A stretch of DNA of 64,000 nucleotides from Ewingella sp. CoE-038-23. Lineage in GTDB: Bacteria > Pseudomonadota > Gammaproteobacteria > Enterobacterales > Enterobacteriaceae. Shown piece after piece: positions 8,865-18,285 of this stretch. Position 1 is the first letter of the stretch; the number at the start of each line of letters is the position of its first letter. The position numbers and the translations under genes were made by a program. The notes beneath the pieces are model-generated. The model made no database searches, was not told the DNA's origin, and saw only the letters and a list, made by a program, of their open reading frames with translations. The DNA lies in contig NZ_JAZHOH010000001.1 in assembly GCF_040419245.1 (NCBI RefSeq), positions 4,154,001 to 4,218,000 on the forward strand, in the 5' to 3' direction.

Positions 8865-9683
8865 TTATGGCTTGAAGCGCGTCGCCTGCGTCACGGCGCT
8901 AAGTGGATAGTCATGCACCTCCTGCGCCAGTCGCACCAAGGCCTGCGCGGCGCGTTCTACTTCAACTTCGCCGCGCTGGGCGTCGGCGGCGGCGGCATTG
9001 CCGGTGACGCCTGCCGGGTGTAAATCCTGCGCCTGCCAGCCAAAGCTGACGCCGCCCTCTGGGGTCAGAATGCCGCCCCGCGCCGCCAGCGCTTCCGCCG
9101 CCGAGGTAAAGTTTTCGGCCTTGTCCATCGCCACTAAGTCGGGGTGCAGATGCAGCATCACGCTAGTTTCTGATTCGCCGCCGTGAATGCCGAAGGCGCG
9201 CTCGCTGGGGCTGTATAAGTCGGAACTGTCGAAGGTGGCGAACCAACTGGCACCCACGGCGAACATTCCTAACTCAATGCGCAACTGGCGGCAGACGATT
9301 TCCATCAGCTGCGGCTGGCCGCCGTGGGAATTCCAAAAAATCAGCTTTCGCACCCCGGCGCGCCATGCGCTTTTTGCCACTTCAAACCATACTTTCCCCA
9401 GCACCTCGTAAGGCAGGCTTAAGGTGCCGGGGTATTCAAGATGCTCGTCGGATTTGCCAATCGGCAGCGCGGGCAGCACCAGCACCGGCAGGTCAGCGGG
9501 CAGCAGCTCTACCGCGCGGGAGACAATTCCGGCATTGATCGCGGCATCCACGCGCACCGGCAGATGCGGCCCGTGCTGCTCCACCGCGCCAATCGGCAGG
9601 ATCGCCACCAAATTTTGCATATCAAGCTGGCTGAATTCCAGCGTGGAGAGGTCCCACCACCAGCGGGATGACGGCATGTTCAT
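8865..9683 (-). CDS. Creatininase-family amidohydrolase
   Basis: A 272-residue member of the creatininase superfamily (creatinine amidohydrolase, formamide hydrolase ArfB, MftE). The metal ligands are readable: GAVEQHGPHLP (Glu35, His37), Asp46 in RVDAAIN, His120 in WNSHGGQ and Glu170 in IHGGESE. The family hydrolyses cyclic or linear amides. True creatininases are about 260 residues, so length fits, but substrate cannot be fixed by motif alone. It lies on the opposite side of the LysR gene from the importer operon and is probably part of the same regulon, opening or deamidating a ring product. Confidence 0.78.
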   Translation of the reverse strand: MNMPSSRWWWDLSTLEFSQLDMQNLVAILPIGAVEQHGPHLPVRVDAAINAGIVSRAVELLPADLPVLVLPALPIGKSDEHLEYPGTLSLPYEVLGKVWFEVAKSAWRAGVRKLIFWNSHGGQPQLMEIVCRQLRIELGMFAVGASWFATFDSSDLYSPSERAFGIHGGESETSVMLHLHPDLVAMDKAENFTSAAEALAARGGILTPEGGVSFGWQAQDLHPAGVTGNAAAADAQRGEVEVERAAQALVRLAQEVHDYPLSAVTQATRFKP

Positions 9684-9976
9684 AGGAAATGCACTCCGAA
9701 AAAAGTGGCAAATTATTCGTTCAGTCTAGAGTAAAGCGGTGGAGATTAAAGCATCAAAAAAGTGCCATTGCGTTGCGTTTAGGGCATCACTCTGTGCAAA
9801 ACCGCCATCTTTTGGTCAGCCGCCGTTTGATCAAAGATTGTCGGCGGGAAACTTGTCGCTAAACGCATAAACATGGTAACAATGGGATTAATTATGCGCA
9901 GCGTTGACGCAAGGTTTGCATCTGAGAATAGACCGACGCACGTCTGCCAGCATCATCTTTACGGAGAAAAGCGCAC
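9684..9976. promoter_or_regulatory. Divergent intergenic region between the creatininase gene and prkB
   Basis: A 293-bp region without a gene. It must hold the promoters for the minus-strand creatininase-family gene and the plus-strand prkB; TTTACGGAGAAAAGCG before the prkB ATG supplies its ribosome-binding site. No repeat, terminator or RNA gene was recognised. Confidence 0.5.
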
Positions 9977-10846
9977 ATGTCAGCTAAACACCCAGTTATT
10001 GCCGTGACCGGCTCCAGCGGCGCAGGAACTACCACCACCAGTTTGGCGTTTCGCAAGATTTTCCAACAGCTTGGGCTGCGTTCCGCCGAGCTGGAAGGGG
10101 ACAGTTTTCACCGTTTCACCCGCCCGGAGATGGACGCCGCCATTCGTAAGGCGCGCGATCAGGGCCGCCATATCAGCTACTTCGGGCCAGAGGCCAATGA
10201 CTTCGCCCTGCTCGAGCAAAGCTTTATTGAATATGGCCGCTCGGGCAGCGGGCGCTCGCGCAAGTATTTGCATACTTATGACGAAGCCGTTCCCTACAAT
10301 CAGGTGCCCGGCACCTTCACGCCGTGGCAGGCGCTGGCCGAACCCACCGACGTGCTGTTCTACGAGGGGCTACACGGTGGCGTCGTCGCCGACAAAATCG
10401 ACGTGGCGGCGCAGGTTGATTTGCTGGTTGGCGTAGTGCCGATTGTTAACCTTGAGTGGATCCAGAAACTGGTACGCGACACCGGCGAACGCGGCCATTC
10501 GCGCGAAGCCGTGATGGACTCTGTAGTGCGTTCGATGGATGACTACATTAACTACATCACGCCGCAGTTCTCCCGCACCCATATTAACTTCCAGCGCGTG
10601 CCGACAGTGGACACCTCCAACCCGTTCGCGGCGAAAGCGATTCCGTCGCTGGATGAGAGCTTCGTGGTGATCCACTTCCGTGGGCTGGACGACATTGATT
10701 TCCCTTACCTGCTGGCGATGCTGCAAGGCTCATTCATTTCGCACATCAATACGTTGGTGGTGCCGGGCGGCAAGATGGGGCTGGCGATGGAGTTAATCAT
10801 GGCGCCGCTGGTGCAGCGCCTGATGGAAGGGAAGAAAATCGAGTAG
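9977..10846 (+). CDS. prkB: Phosphoribulokinase-like kinase PrkB
   Basis: A 289-residue P-loop kinase, the length of E. coli PrkB (YhfE region protein). The Walker A-like loop is VTGSSGAGTTTTS at the N terminus; the segment FHRFTRPEMDAA and YEGLHGG follow as in phosphoribulokinase/uridine kinase-type enzymes. The in vivo substrate is not established in enterobacteria, which lack a Calvin cycle. In E. coli it sits between yheU and yhfA; here accessory genes have been inserted on both sides of it. It is convergent with the M20 hydrolase gene 6 bp downstream. Confidence 0.9.
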   Translation: MSAKHPVIAVTGSSGAGTTTTSLAFRKIFQQLGLRSAELEGDSFHRFTRPEMDAAIRKARDQGRHISYFGPEANDFALLEQSFIEYGRSGSGRSRKYLHTYDEAVPYNQVPGTFTPWQALAEPTDVLFYEGLHGGVVADKIDVAAQVDLLVGVVPIVNLEWIQKLVRDTGERGHSREAVMDSVVRSMDDYINYITPQFSRTHINFQRVPTVDTSNPFAAKAIPSLDESFVVIHFRGLDDIDFPYLLAMLQGSFISHINTLVVPGGKMGLAMELIMAPLVQRLMEGKKIE

Positions 10847-10852
10847 CCGGGC

Positions 10853-12040
10853 TTAGTCCTGATTGATCAGCAGATGGCGGATAAAGCCCACGTGCAGTTT
10901 AACGCCAATCTGTAGCACCTCTTCATCCAGCTTAAATCGCGGGTGATGTACATTGTACGTCGCCCCAATAGCCTCATTGCCGCTGCCGATAAACAGGAAG
11001 CAGCCCGGCACAACCTGCTGATAAGAAGAGAAATCTTCGCCACCAAACAGCGGATGTTCAAGCTCTCTTAACGCTCCCTGCCCCAGCGTGTTGGCAATCA
11101 CCTGCCGCGCTACCGCGCAGGCGTCCGGGTGGTTATCGCCATTGACATAGCCGGGCGTCCAGCGAATTTCATGTTTCGCGCCATAGGCCGAGACGATGCC
11201 CGCGATGGTCTGCTCCATTAACCCCGGCACCACCTGACGCACGCTGCTGTCGTGGGTACGCAAGGTTCCGGCAAGCCGCGCTCGCTCGGGGATCACGTTG
11301 TAGCTTTCGCCACCTTGAAAAGTAGCAACCGTCAGCACCGGCACGCGCAGCGGATCCAGCCTGCGCGATACCAGCGTTTGCAGCGCCATCACCACTTCCG
11401 CGCCAATCACTACCGGATCAATGCACAGCTGCGGCATCGAGCCGTGGCCGCCCTTGCCGTGGATAACAATGTCGAAGTTGTCGCTGGAGGCGCAGAACAC
11501 GCCCTCTTTCAGGCCGACCTCCCCCGTCGGGTAGTTGGGCATGACGTGCAGGCCGAAGATCTGGCTCACGCCGTCCAACACGCCCAGATTTACCAGCTCC
11601 TGCGCGCCGCCCGGCGGTAGCTCTTCGGCATGCTGGAAGATGAAACGCACCGAGCCGCGCAGCTCAGACTGGCACTGGCTCAGCACCCACGCCGCGCCCA
11701 GCAACATCGCCGAGTGGGCGTCGTGGCCGCAGGCGTGCATTACGCCCGGCACGGTGGAGCAGAACGGCTCGTCGGTTTCCTCCTGAATCGGCAAAGCGTC
11801 GATGTCGGCACGCAGGGCATAAGTCGGGCCGGGATACGCCCCGCGCAGCTCCGCCACCACGCTGTTTGGCGTCAGCCTTCTCAGCTCGAGATGCCCGAAG
11901 GTCGCCAGCTCATTGGCGATGTAATCCGCCGTGGCCTGCTCCTGAAACGATAGCTCAGGGTGGGCATGGATATGCCGACGCCAGGCGATAACTTTCGGTT
12001 TTACTTCTTCCAGCAGGCTTTCAAAATGGATCGTCATCAT
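10853..12040 (-). CDS. M20 family amidohydrolase (HipO/AbgA-like)
   Basis: A 395-residue zinc-dependent aminoacylase/carboxypeptidase of the hippurate hydrolase, IAA-amino acid hydrolase and AbgA/B group. Metal-binding motifs are HACGHDAH (Cys104, His106), HAEE (Glu139-140), GLHVMP and NVHHPRF near the C terminus, and the dimerisation domain contains GKGGHGSMP. It releases an acyl group or amino acid from an N-acyl-amino acid. It is 21 bp downstream of an MFS carrier gene and the pair is divergent from a LysR gene, forming a transport-and-hydrolysis unit that resembles abg logic but with a different carrier family. Confidence 0.85.
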   Translation of the reverse strand: MMTIHFESLLEEVKPKVIAWRRHIHAHPELSFQEQATADYIANELATFGHLELRRLTPNSVVAELRGAYPGPTYALRADIDALPIQEETDEPFCSTVPGVMHACGHDAHSAMLLGAAWVLSQCQSELRGSVRFIFQHAEELPPGGAQELVNLGVLDGVSQIFGLHVMPNYPTGEVGLKEGVFCASSDNFDIVIHGKGGHGSMPQLCIDPVVIGAEVVMALQTLVSRRLDPLRVPVLTVATFQGGESYNVIPERARLAGTLRTHDSSVRQVVPGLMEQTIAGIVSAYGAKHEIRWTPGYVNGDNHPDACAVARQVIANTLGQGALRELEHPLFGGEDFSSYQQVVPGCFLFIGSGNEAIGATYNVHHPRFKLDEEVLQIGVKLHVGFIRHLLINQD

Positions 12041-12061
12041 CTCTTTCCTTAAATGTTGTCG

Positions 12062-13285
12062 TTAAGCCGCATCGCTAACCAACGGGCGCGTGGCCTTGGC
12101 TAGCGGCAGGATCACCACGCCCGCAACGACCATCGCCACGGAGAGAAAAATAAAGGGTGAAAGGTAACTTTGGGTCACGGTTATCAGATATCCCATGACT
12201 ATCGGGGCGACGAAGCCACCCAGCGTGCCGCCGGTGTTGATGATGCCCATGGCGGCGCCCATGACGTCCGTCGGCAGGCGTTTCATCGGCAGGGTAAACA
12301 CGGTGACGAACGATGCCATCAGGAAGATGTAGCCGAGGAATAAAAACAGCCCGGCGGTCATCGCCGACGAGGTGGTATACACCAGCCAGATGCACAGCGC
12401 GCTGAGCATGGAGCAGCTAAACACCACCTTCGGCTCTTTGCCCTGCATATAACGCCCCACCAGCCAGCCGGTGGCCAGCGAGGAGATCCAGATGCCCAGC
12501 CCGCCGGTGGCGACCACTAAGCCGGAGGTTTCCAGCGACATGCCGCGATGCTGCACCAGATATTTCGGCAGCCACGCCATCAGGCCGTAGGAGGGAATGT
12601 TGATGCAGAAGATGGAAATAAACAGCAGCACGACGATGGGATTTTTGAGCAAGGCGCGATAACTGCCCTGCGCCTTATTTCGCGCCGAGCTGACCGCCTG
12701 TTCGGCCTTCGGCACAAAAATCACGATGCAGATCGCCACCGCAAACGCCAGCAGGCCCAATACGGAAAAAGAGCCACGCCAGCCCAGTGAGTCCAGACTA
12801 TAGACCGCGATCAGCGGCCCGGCGGTCATCGCCAGCCCGGCGGAGGAGAGCAGGATGGATTGCGCAAAGGTGCGCTGCTCGAGGGCGAAATTCGCCACCA
12901 CGGCTTTGGCACATGACGTTGGGTAACCCGAATGACCCACGCCCGCCAGAAAGCGGAAGCAAATCAGCAGCCCGAGGCCAAACCCGAGCAGGCCAAAGCA
13001 CAGCGCGAAGCCGCCGAGCATAAACAGGGAGAGGATCAGTACCTTTTTAAAGCCGATACGGTCGTTGAGCCAGCCCGCAGGAATTTGGAACAGAGAATAA
13101 GCCAGAAAGAAGATGCCGGTGATATACCCCAGTTGTTCGGGCTGAAGATTGAATTCCTTTTCGATTGGCAATAGCGCAAAACCAATAACGGTTTTGTCGA
13201 TATAAACCAACACATAACCTATAAACAGCAAGAAAATCATTAAAGAACGATTTTTCACAGCTGATATCCTTTTTGTTATACCCAT
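12062..13285 (-). CDS. MFS transporter, anion:cation symporter-like
   Basis: A 12-segment major facilitator of about 400 residues. The first cytosolic loop has the MFS motif GWLNDRIGFKKV, and the N terminus YVLVYIDKTVIGFALLPIEKEF fits the organic-anion ACS family. The start may be GTG at 13258, which is preceded by AAAAAGGA at good spacing, rather than the ATG at 13285; the difference is nine residues. It is co-transcribed with the M20 hydrolase and probably imports that enzyme's N-acyl or peptidic substrate. Confidence 0.82.
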   Translation of the reverse strand: MGITKRISAVKNRSLMIFLLFIGYVLVYIDKTVIGFALLPIEKEFNLQPEQLGYITGIFFLAYSLFQIPAGWLNDRIGFKKVLILSLFMLGGFALCFGLLGFGLGLLICFRFLAGVGHSGYPTSCAKAVVANFALEQRTFAQSILLSSAGLAMTAGPLIAVYSLDSLGWRGSFSVLGLLAFAVAICIVIFVPKAEQAVSSARNKAQGSYRALLKNPIVVLLFISIFCINIPSYGLMAWLPKYLVQHRGMSLETSGLVVATGGLGIWISSLATGWLVGRYMQGKEPKVVFSCSMLSALCIWLVYTTSSAMTAGLFLFLGYIFLMASFVTVFTLPMKRLPTDVMGAAMGIINTGGTLGGFVAPIVMGYLITVTQSYLSPFIFLSVAMVVAGVVILPLAKATRPLVSDAA

Positions 13286-13450
13286 GAGGCACTTATCACG
13301 AGGCGTGAAAGCTCAGAAATGCGACCTGCGTCACTTTATGAATAAATAACAACTAGTTAGACGCTTCGCTCTGAACCTATCAGCTTTATTCTTGCGCCAT
13401 AAGATGCAATTTTCAGCAGTGTGATGCTTTTTTGGCATAGGGGACCAGGG

Positions 13451-14356
13451 ATGAAATATCTTCCAAAATTACAGCAGTTGAGAACTTTCCAGCAGGTGAT
13501 CCGCAGCGGCAGTATTCGCGGCGCGGCGCGGGCGATGAATCAATCCCAGCCTGCGGTAAGCCGCGCTTTGCGCGAGCTGGAGCAAGTGCTGGACACCCAG
13601 CTTATCGTGCGCGGCAATCAGGGGATGGCGCTGACCGAAACGGGCCGCGCTTTTGCCCAGCGTATGCAGTTTATTCTTGAGGAGCTGGAGCGAGCCGCCG
13701 CCGAGATTCAGCAGATGAATCACTTTTCGCAAGGTTCGGTAGCCATGGGCTGCTCGTCGCTGCTGGCCCTGACGGTCTTTCCGCCTCTGGCCGACAGCTT
13801 TACCGAGCAGTTCCCACAGACCAAGCTGCTGGTGAAAGAGGGGCAGCTTTCTATGCTGCTTCCCGCCCTGCGCGAGGGGCGTCTCGACTTTGCCGTCGGC
13901 AGCGCCGGGCCGGGATTGCCGCTGGAGGATTTGATTCGTGAGCCGTTGTTTCGCGCCCCCTTTGGCGTGCTGGCGCGGCGCGGGCACCCTCTGGCACAGG
14001 CGAAAACCTTAGATGAGCTACAGGGCGCGCGCTGGGTCTTTCCTGAAACGGATATGGGCTATTACCGACAGCTACAGTTGACCATGGCGGCGTTTTATCA
14101 GGCTGGCCCGGCACCGTTGCGCACGGATTCCGTGGTTTGCGGGCTGAATATGGTGTTGCAGTCGGATTATCTTACCATTGTGGCGCGCGCGATGTACGCC
14201 CCTTTCCATCTGGAGGACAAACTCTGCTTGCTGGACATTGATACTCTGCCGGAGGCGGAATACTGCGTATTTTATTCGCAAAAATCGCCGCTAACCTTTG
14301 CGGCGCGGCGATTCTTAGAGTTATTGCGGCTGAAGTGTCAGCAGTACCCTTGGTAG
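13451..14356 (+). CDS. LysR-type regulator next to the MFS/M20 operon
   Basis: A 301-residue LysR regulator with helix-turn-helix segment SIRGAARAMNQSQPAVSRAL and a C-terminal effector domain. The ATG at 13451 is chosen since the family begins about ten residues before LRTFQQV; an in-frame GTG lies at 13421. It is divergent from the MFS-M20 operon and resembles the AbgR/TdcA branch. It is convergent with yhfA, the stop codons being 3 bp apart. Likely effector: the amide substrate of the neighbouring hydrolase (inference). Confidence 0.85.
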   Translation: MKYLPKLQQLRTFQQVIRSGSIRGAARAMNQSQPAVSRALRELEQVLDTQLIVRGNQGMALTETGRAFAQRMQFILEELERAAAEIQQMNHFSQGSVAMGCSSLLALTVFPPLADSFTEQFPQTKLLVKEGQLSMLLPALREGRLDFAVGSAGPGLPLEDLIREPLFRAPFGVLARRGHPLAQAKTLDELQGARWVFPETDMGYYRQLQLTMAAFYQAGPAPLRTDSVVCGLNMVLQSDYLTIVARAMYAPFHLEDKLCLLDIDTLPEAEYCVFYSQKSPLTFAARRFLELLRLKCQQYPW

Positions 14357-14359
14357 AGG

Positions 14360-14767
14360 TTACTCTGCTTCGACGATTTCAAAGCTGTGGGTGATGGTGG
14401 CGGCTTTGCCCAGCATCAATGAAACAGAACAGTATTTTTCAGCGGACAGCGCCACGGCGCGCTCGACCACTTTGTCGGTCAAATCTTTGCCGCTGACAAT
14501 AAAATGCAGGTTGATGCGCGTGAACAGGCGCGGTGCTTCTTCGCGGCGTTCTGAGGTCAGTTTCACTTCGCAATTGTGCACCTCGTTGCGACCTTTTTGC
14601 AGAATCGACACCACGTCGATGGCGCTGCAACCTCCCGCAGACATCAGCAACATTTCCATCGGGCTTGGGGCCTTGTCGCCCGCATTGCCGTCCATCAGAA
14701 CCTGATGTCCAGAGGCGGATTCACCCAAAAATGTCAGCCCTTCAACCCATTTTACCCGTGCCTGCAT
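14360..14767 (-). CDS. yhfA: OsmC-family protein YhfA
   Basis: A 135-residue OsmC/Ohr-like protein matching E. coli YhfA in length and position next to crp. The family block LLMSAGGCSAIDVVSILQKGR contains the conserved cysteine of the redox pair; the second position in EKYCSVSLMLGK supplies the other. OsmC-family proteins reduce organic hydroperoxides, but YhfA's own activity is not established. GGAGTAAGG precedes the ATG. It is divergent from crp across a 364-bp region. Confidence 0.9.
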   Translation of the reverse strand: MQARVKWVEGLTFLGESASGHQVLMDGNAGDKAPSPMEMLLMSAGGCSAIDVVSILQKGRNEVHNCEVKLTSERREEAPRLFTRINLHFIVSGKDLTDKVVERAVALSAEKYCSVSLMLGKAATITHSFEIVEAE

Positions 14768-15131
14768 GTGCCTTACTCCTGATGCGTTTATGAAGCAGAA
14801 TTTTCCCTCAGACTACTCTTTTAGAAAAAAACCGGCAACGTAACCCGATCGCCATCATGCTGAAGCGAGACAACAGAAGACACCCGCGCAAACCTGTGCT
14901 ACAAACAAAGCCGTTACACACTGTTTCAGTAAATTGCGGTGATGGGTTTGTGGTTTTCACTCTGAAGCCACGGTGTTAACAGAAATATTCAGATTCTTGT
15001 TTCACTCCGACTCCCGCTTGCAGCATTGCTGGACAGTTCATATGCTAAAAGGGCGCGTATTTAAAGACGCCGTACAGGGAACTCTGAGCCCTGTGATTTT
15101 GGGCAGCGATAACAACAGAGGATAATAGCAA
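14768..15131. promoter_or_regulatory. crp: yhfA-crp divergent regulatory region
   Basis: A 364-bp non-coding interval between yhfA and crp. In E. coli the corresponding region carries crp promoters, CRP and Fis sites and a divergent promoter; here only partial CRP-like half-sites (TGTGG...TCAC near 14950, TGTGA near 15094) are visible and none makes a full consensus. AGAGGATAATAGCAA before the ATG at 15132 is the ribosome-binding site. The role is by position and family knowledge. Confidence 0.5.
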
Positions 15132-15764
15132 ATGGTTCTCGGCAAGCCACAAACAGACCCTACTCTCGAATGGTTCCTGTCTCACTGTCATATACATAAG
15201 TATCCTTCTAAAAGTACGCTGATTCACCAAGGTGAAAAGGCCGAAACGCTTTACTACATCGTGAAAGGGTCGGTTGCCGTCCTGATTAAAGATGAAGAAG
15301 GCAAAGAGATGATACTGTCCTACCTGAATCAAGGTGACTTCATCGGCGAGCTGGGACTCTTCGAAGAAGGTCAGGAACGTAGTGCTTGGGTTCGTGCAAA
15401 AACTGCCTGCGAAGTGGCTGAAATTTCCTATAAAAAATTCCGCCAGTTGATTCAGGTTAATCCGGACATTCTGATGCGCTTATCCGCTCAGATGGCGACA
15501 CGCCTGCAAGTAACCTCTGAGAAAGTCGGTAACCTGGCCTTCCTCGACGTTACCGGCCGTATCGCGCAGACCTTGCTGAATCTGGCAAAACAACCGGATG
15601 CGATGACTCACCCAGACGGGATGCAGATCAAAATCACTCGTCAGGAAATTGGCCAGATCGTGGGTTGCTCCCGCGAAACCGTTGGTCGAATTCTAAAAAT
15701 GCTGGAAGATCAGAGCCTGATCTCCGCTCACGGTAAAACGATTGTCGTTTACGGCACACGTTAA
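15132..15764 (+). CDS. crp: cAMP receptor protein CRP
   Basis: A 210-residue global regulator, the exact enterobacterial CRP length and near-identical in motif to E. coli. The cAMP-binding beta roll includes [20 protein letters not shown] (Glu and Arg contacts in the phosphate-binding cassette), the C-helix carries [13 protein letters not shown], and the helix-turn-helix is [22 protein letters not shown]. It binds cAMP and activates or represses hundreds of promoters. An intrinsic terminator follows immediately. Confidence 0.99.
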   Translation: MVLGKPQTDPTLEWFLSHCHIHKYPSKSTLIHQGEKAETLYYIVKGSVAVLIKDEEGKEMILSYLNQGDFIGELGLFEEGQERSAWVRAKTACEVAEISYKKFRQLIQVNPDILMRLSAQMATRLQVTSEKVGNLAFLDVTGRIAQTLLNLAKQPDAMTHPDGMQIKITRQEIGQIVGCSRETVGRILKMLEDQSLISAHGKTIVVYGTR

Positions 15765-15773
15765 TTCCCTGAG

Positions 15774-15808
15774 AAACGGCGCGGCAGGCAACTGTCGCGC
15801 CGTTTTTA
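15774..15808 (+). terminator. crp intrinsic terminator
   Basis: A perfect 10-bp stem (AAACGGCGCG paired with CGCGCCGTTT) around a short loop, ending in a run of T residues, ten bases after the crp stop codon. It separates crp from yhfK. Confidence 0.9.
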
Positions 15809-15828
15809 TTGGAGCCTAGGGAGACTGA

Positions 15829-17940
15829 TTGATAGTGCGTGTTAAGCAGCAACGCATGAGATTGTGGCGTCGGTTTTTCTATCATCCCGAGGTCAACTAC
15901 GCGCTACGCCAGACGCTGGTACTGGCAATTCCGGTCGCTATCGGCTGGATGTTCGGCCAGTTGCAAATGGGCCTGCTGTTCTCGCTGGTGCCCGCCTGCT
16001 GCAACATTTCTGGTCTGGATACTCCCCACAAACGCTTTTTCAAACGCCTGATTGTCGGCGGCTCTCTGTTTGCATTCGGCAGCGTCATGCTGCAACTGAT
16101 GCTGGTCGACTGGCATATTCCCCTGCCCCTTATCATGTTATCGCTGGCGCTGATTATTGGCGTGACCGGCGAGATTGGCCCCCTGCACGCGCGTTTACTG
16201 CCGGGTGCGCTGGTGGCCACCATTTTCACCCTGAGCATGGCCGGGCTGGTGCCCATCTGGCACGCGCCTCTGCTGTATATCGTCGGCACCGCGTGGTACG
16301 GACTGTTTAACTGGGTCTGGTTTCGCCTCTCTGAAGAGCAACCAATGCGCGAAACCCTCAGCCAGCTTTATATCCAGCTGGCCGACTATTTCGAAGCCAA
16401 ATACAGCCTGCTCACCCAACACACCGATCCGGAAACCGCGCTGCCGCCGCTGCTGAAACGCCAGCAGCAGGTGATCGACCTGATCGCCCTGCTCTACCAG
16501 CAATTGCACATGCTGCCGCAGCAGGGGCATCACCAGCACAAGAGGCTGTTTCAGCGTTTTCAGGTGGCGCTCGACTTACAGGAGCACATCGCCGTCAGCC
16601 TGCATTTGCCAGAAGAAGTGCAGAAGCTGGTGGAAGAGAGCCACGCCGAGGCGGTGATTCGCCGCAATGCGCAGGTGATCGCCACCCGTCTGCGAGTGAT
16701 CGCCGATGACATTCTCTATCACCGCCGCTCAGACCGTTTCAACATGACCAATGAACTCGCGGCGCTGGAGAAAATTGCCTCGCGCTATCGCGATAACCCG
16801 GTCGGCCAGTTCTGCTATTACCACTTTAGCCGGATTGCTCGCTTGCTGCGCACTCAGCGCCCACTCTACCGCCGCGACCTAATGCAGACGCAAAACCGCC
16901 TGCCGTTCTGGCCTGCGCTGAAAAGCTATCTCTCTTTTAAATCCGCCGCGCTGCGCAATGCCGCCCGGCTGGGCGTGATGCTGGCTATTGGCAGCAGTCT
17001 CGGGCTGTTTTTCAATTTGCCGAAGCCCTATTGGATTTTGATGACGGTGATGTTGGTCAGCCAAAACGGCTACAACGCCACGCGGGTGCGGATCCAGCAC
17101 CGTGCGCTCGGCACGCTGGTTGGTTTGCTCGTCGCATCAGGGCTATTGCAGTTGGAGCTTCCCGAAAGCGTTACCCTACTGAGCATGCTGGTGATCACCG
17201 TGGTGTCTTACACGGTGCTGCGCAAGAACTACGGGCTGGCGACCATTGGTATTACGGTCACGGCAGTGTATACCCTGCAACTGCTGGCGATGAACGGCGC
17301 GCACTTCCTCGTGCCAAGGCTCATCGACACCCTGATTGGCTGCGCGCTGGCCTTCGGCGGTACCCTATGGCTATGGCCGCAGTGGCAGAGCGGGCTGTTG
17401 CGGCAAAATGCCTATCAGGCGCTGGAGAGCGACCAAACCGCCATCCGCCTACTACTTGAAGAAGATCCCGAGCCGGAGAAACTGGCCTACGCACGCATGA
17501 AGGTCAATCAGGCGCACAACGCGCTGTTTACCTCATTAAATCAGGCCATGCAGGAGCCGGGCTTTAACTCGCGCTATCTGGCCGATATGCGTCTGTGGGT
17601 GACCCACAGCCAGTTTATCGTCGAGCATATCAACGCCATGACCATTCTGGCCCGCGAACACTATATGCTGACCCCGCAGTTGGCGATGGATTATCTACAG
17701 CGTTGCGAAATCGCGCTGCAAAGCTGTCAACAGCGCCTGACCTACGATGGCCCAAGCAGTGAAAACAGCCTGTTCGCCGCGCCCGAGTTGCACCCTGACA
17801 TGCCGATAACCGAGATGGAACGCCACCTGCGCCGCGTGCTGTCGCACCTCAGCGTGATGCACACGATTTCTTCACTCGCGTGGAAGCAGCGCCCTCATCA
17901 TGGGGTTTGGTTGACGAGGCGCGTCAAAGCACGCCTTTAA
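15829..17940 (+). CDS. yhfK: FUSC-family inner-membrane protein YhfK
   Basis: A 703-residue membrane protein of the YccS/YhfK (fusaric acid resistance-like) family. Two hydrophobic blocks (about residues 25-150 and 395-515) flank cytosolic domains; YHPEVNYALRQTLVLAIPVA and LDTPHKRFFKRL are family hallmarks. The start is uncertain: TTG at 15829 has a well placed GGGAGA, whereas the ATG at 15856 gives the N terminus seen in E. coli (about 694 residues) but lacks a clear Shine-Dalgarno. Substrate unknown. Its stop codon is abutted by a large inverted repeat element shared with another site in this window. Confidence 0.88.
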   Translation: MIVRVKQQRMRLWRRFFYHPEVNYALRQTLVLAIPVAIGWMFGQLQMGLLFSLVPACCNISGLDTPHKRFFKRLIVGGSLFAFGSVMLQLMLVDWHIPLPLIMLSLALIIGVTGEIGPLHARLLPGALVATIFTLSMAGLVPIWHAPLLYIVGTAWYGLFNWVWFRLSEEQPMRETLSQLYIQLADYFEAKYSLLTQHTDPETALPPLLKRQQQVIDLIALLYQQLHMLPQQGHHQHKRLFQRFQVALDLQEHIAVSLHLPEEVQKLVEESHAEAVIRRNAQVIATRLRVIADDILYHRRSDRFNMTNELAALEKIASRYRDNPVGQFCYYHFSRIARLLRTQRPLYRRDLMQTQNRLPFWPALKSYLSFKSAALRNAARLGVMLAIGSSLGLFFNLPKPYWILMTVMLVSQNGYNATRVRIQHRALGTLVGLLVASGLLQLELPESVTLLSMLVITVVSYTVLRKNYGLATIGITVTAVYTLQLLAMNGAHFLVPRLIDTLIGCALAFGGTLWLWPQWQSGLLRQNAYQALESDQTAIRLLLEEDPEPEKLAYARMKVNQAHNALFTSLNQAMQEPGFNSRYLADMRLWVTHSQFIVEHINAMTILAREHYMLTPQLAMDYLQRCEIALQSCQQRLTYDGPSSENSLFAAPELHPDMPITEMERHLRRVLSHLSVMHTISSLAWKQRPHHGVWLTRRVKARL

Positions 17941-18219
17941 AGTCGAAACATTGCGTTGCCGCCAAAACCTTGCGTTGCCACGCAAACTGGCCCAGAAGGC
18001 GCGTAAGCGCGCGCCCTCTGGACTCCCGCGCTTTTTATCGCTGTGTGATCGAGGCTGCGCAGGGTTGGAATGGACGTGTTTTAGCAGCCGCAGTGATCGT
18101 CGCGAAGTGCCGCCGCTTAGGCGGCTCCCTCAGTTCGGGTTTCGAGCCTAAGGTCTCGAACCACTCCCTCGGCGTCACTTCTTAACGCGACCTACTGGCA
18201 TTTACACCGTGCCGTTTCA
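17941..18219 (-). repeat. Structured intergenic repeat, copy A
   Basis: First of four copies of an approximately 280-bp element, read on the minus strand. It runs from a head (TGAAACGGCACGGTG, reverse complement of 18205-18219) through TGACGCCGAG, CCGCCTAAGCGGCGGC and CCAACCCTGCGCAGCCTCG blocks to a hairpin at 17992-18021 and a tail with two GGCAACGCAA units. It begins at the base after the yhfK stop codon. Small open frames overlap it on both strands, but the same translated fragments recur in other copies only because the DNA is repeated; I do not call them genes. Function unknown. Confidence 0.85.
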
Positions 18220-18243
18220 TATAGTTTTTGGTTCGTTTGAACT

Positions 18244-18271
18244 TGCTCCTCCCCTAGTTAGGGGAGGAGCA
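18244..18271. other. Perfect hairpin at the centre of repeat pair A/B
   Basis: A 13-bp perfect inverted repeat (TGCTCCTCCCCTA / TAGGGGAGGAGCA) with a two-base centre, located in the 66-bp spacer between copies A and B. Neither side carries a T-run, so it is not a classical intrinsic terminator. Confidence 0.85.
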
Positions 18272-18285
18272 GAATAGCACCCCAC

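Noticed and set aside
17880..18185. Plus-strand open frame across repeat copy A
   Set aside because: It overlaps the yhfK end and its recognisable fragments (AKCRRLGG, SGFEP) recur in copy C only because the DNA is repeated; no ribosome-binding site and no family resemblance.
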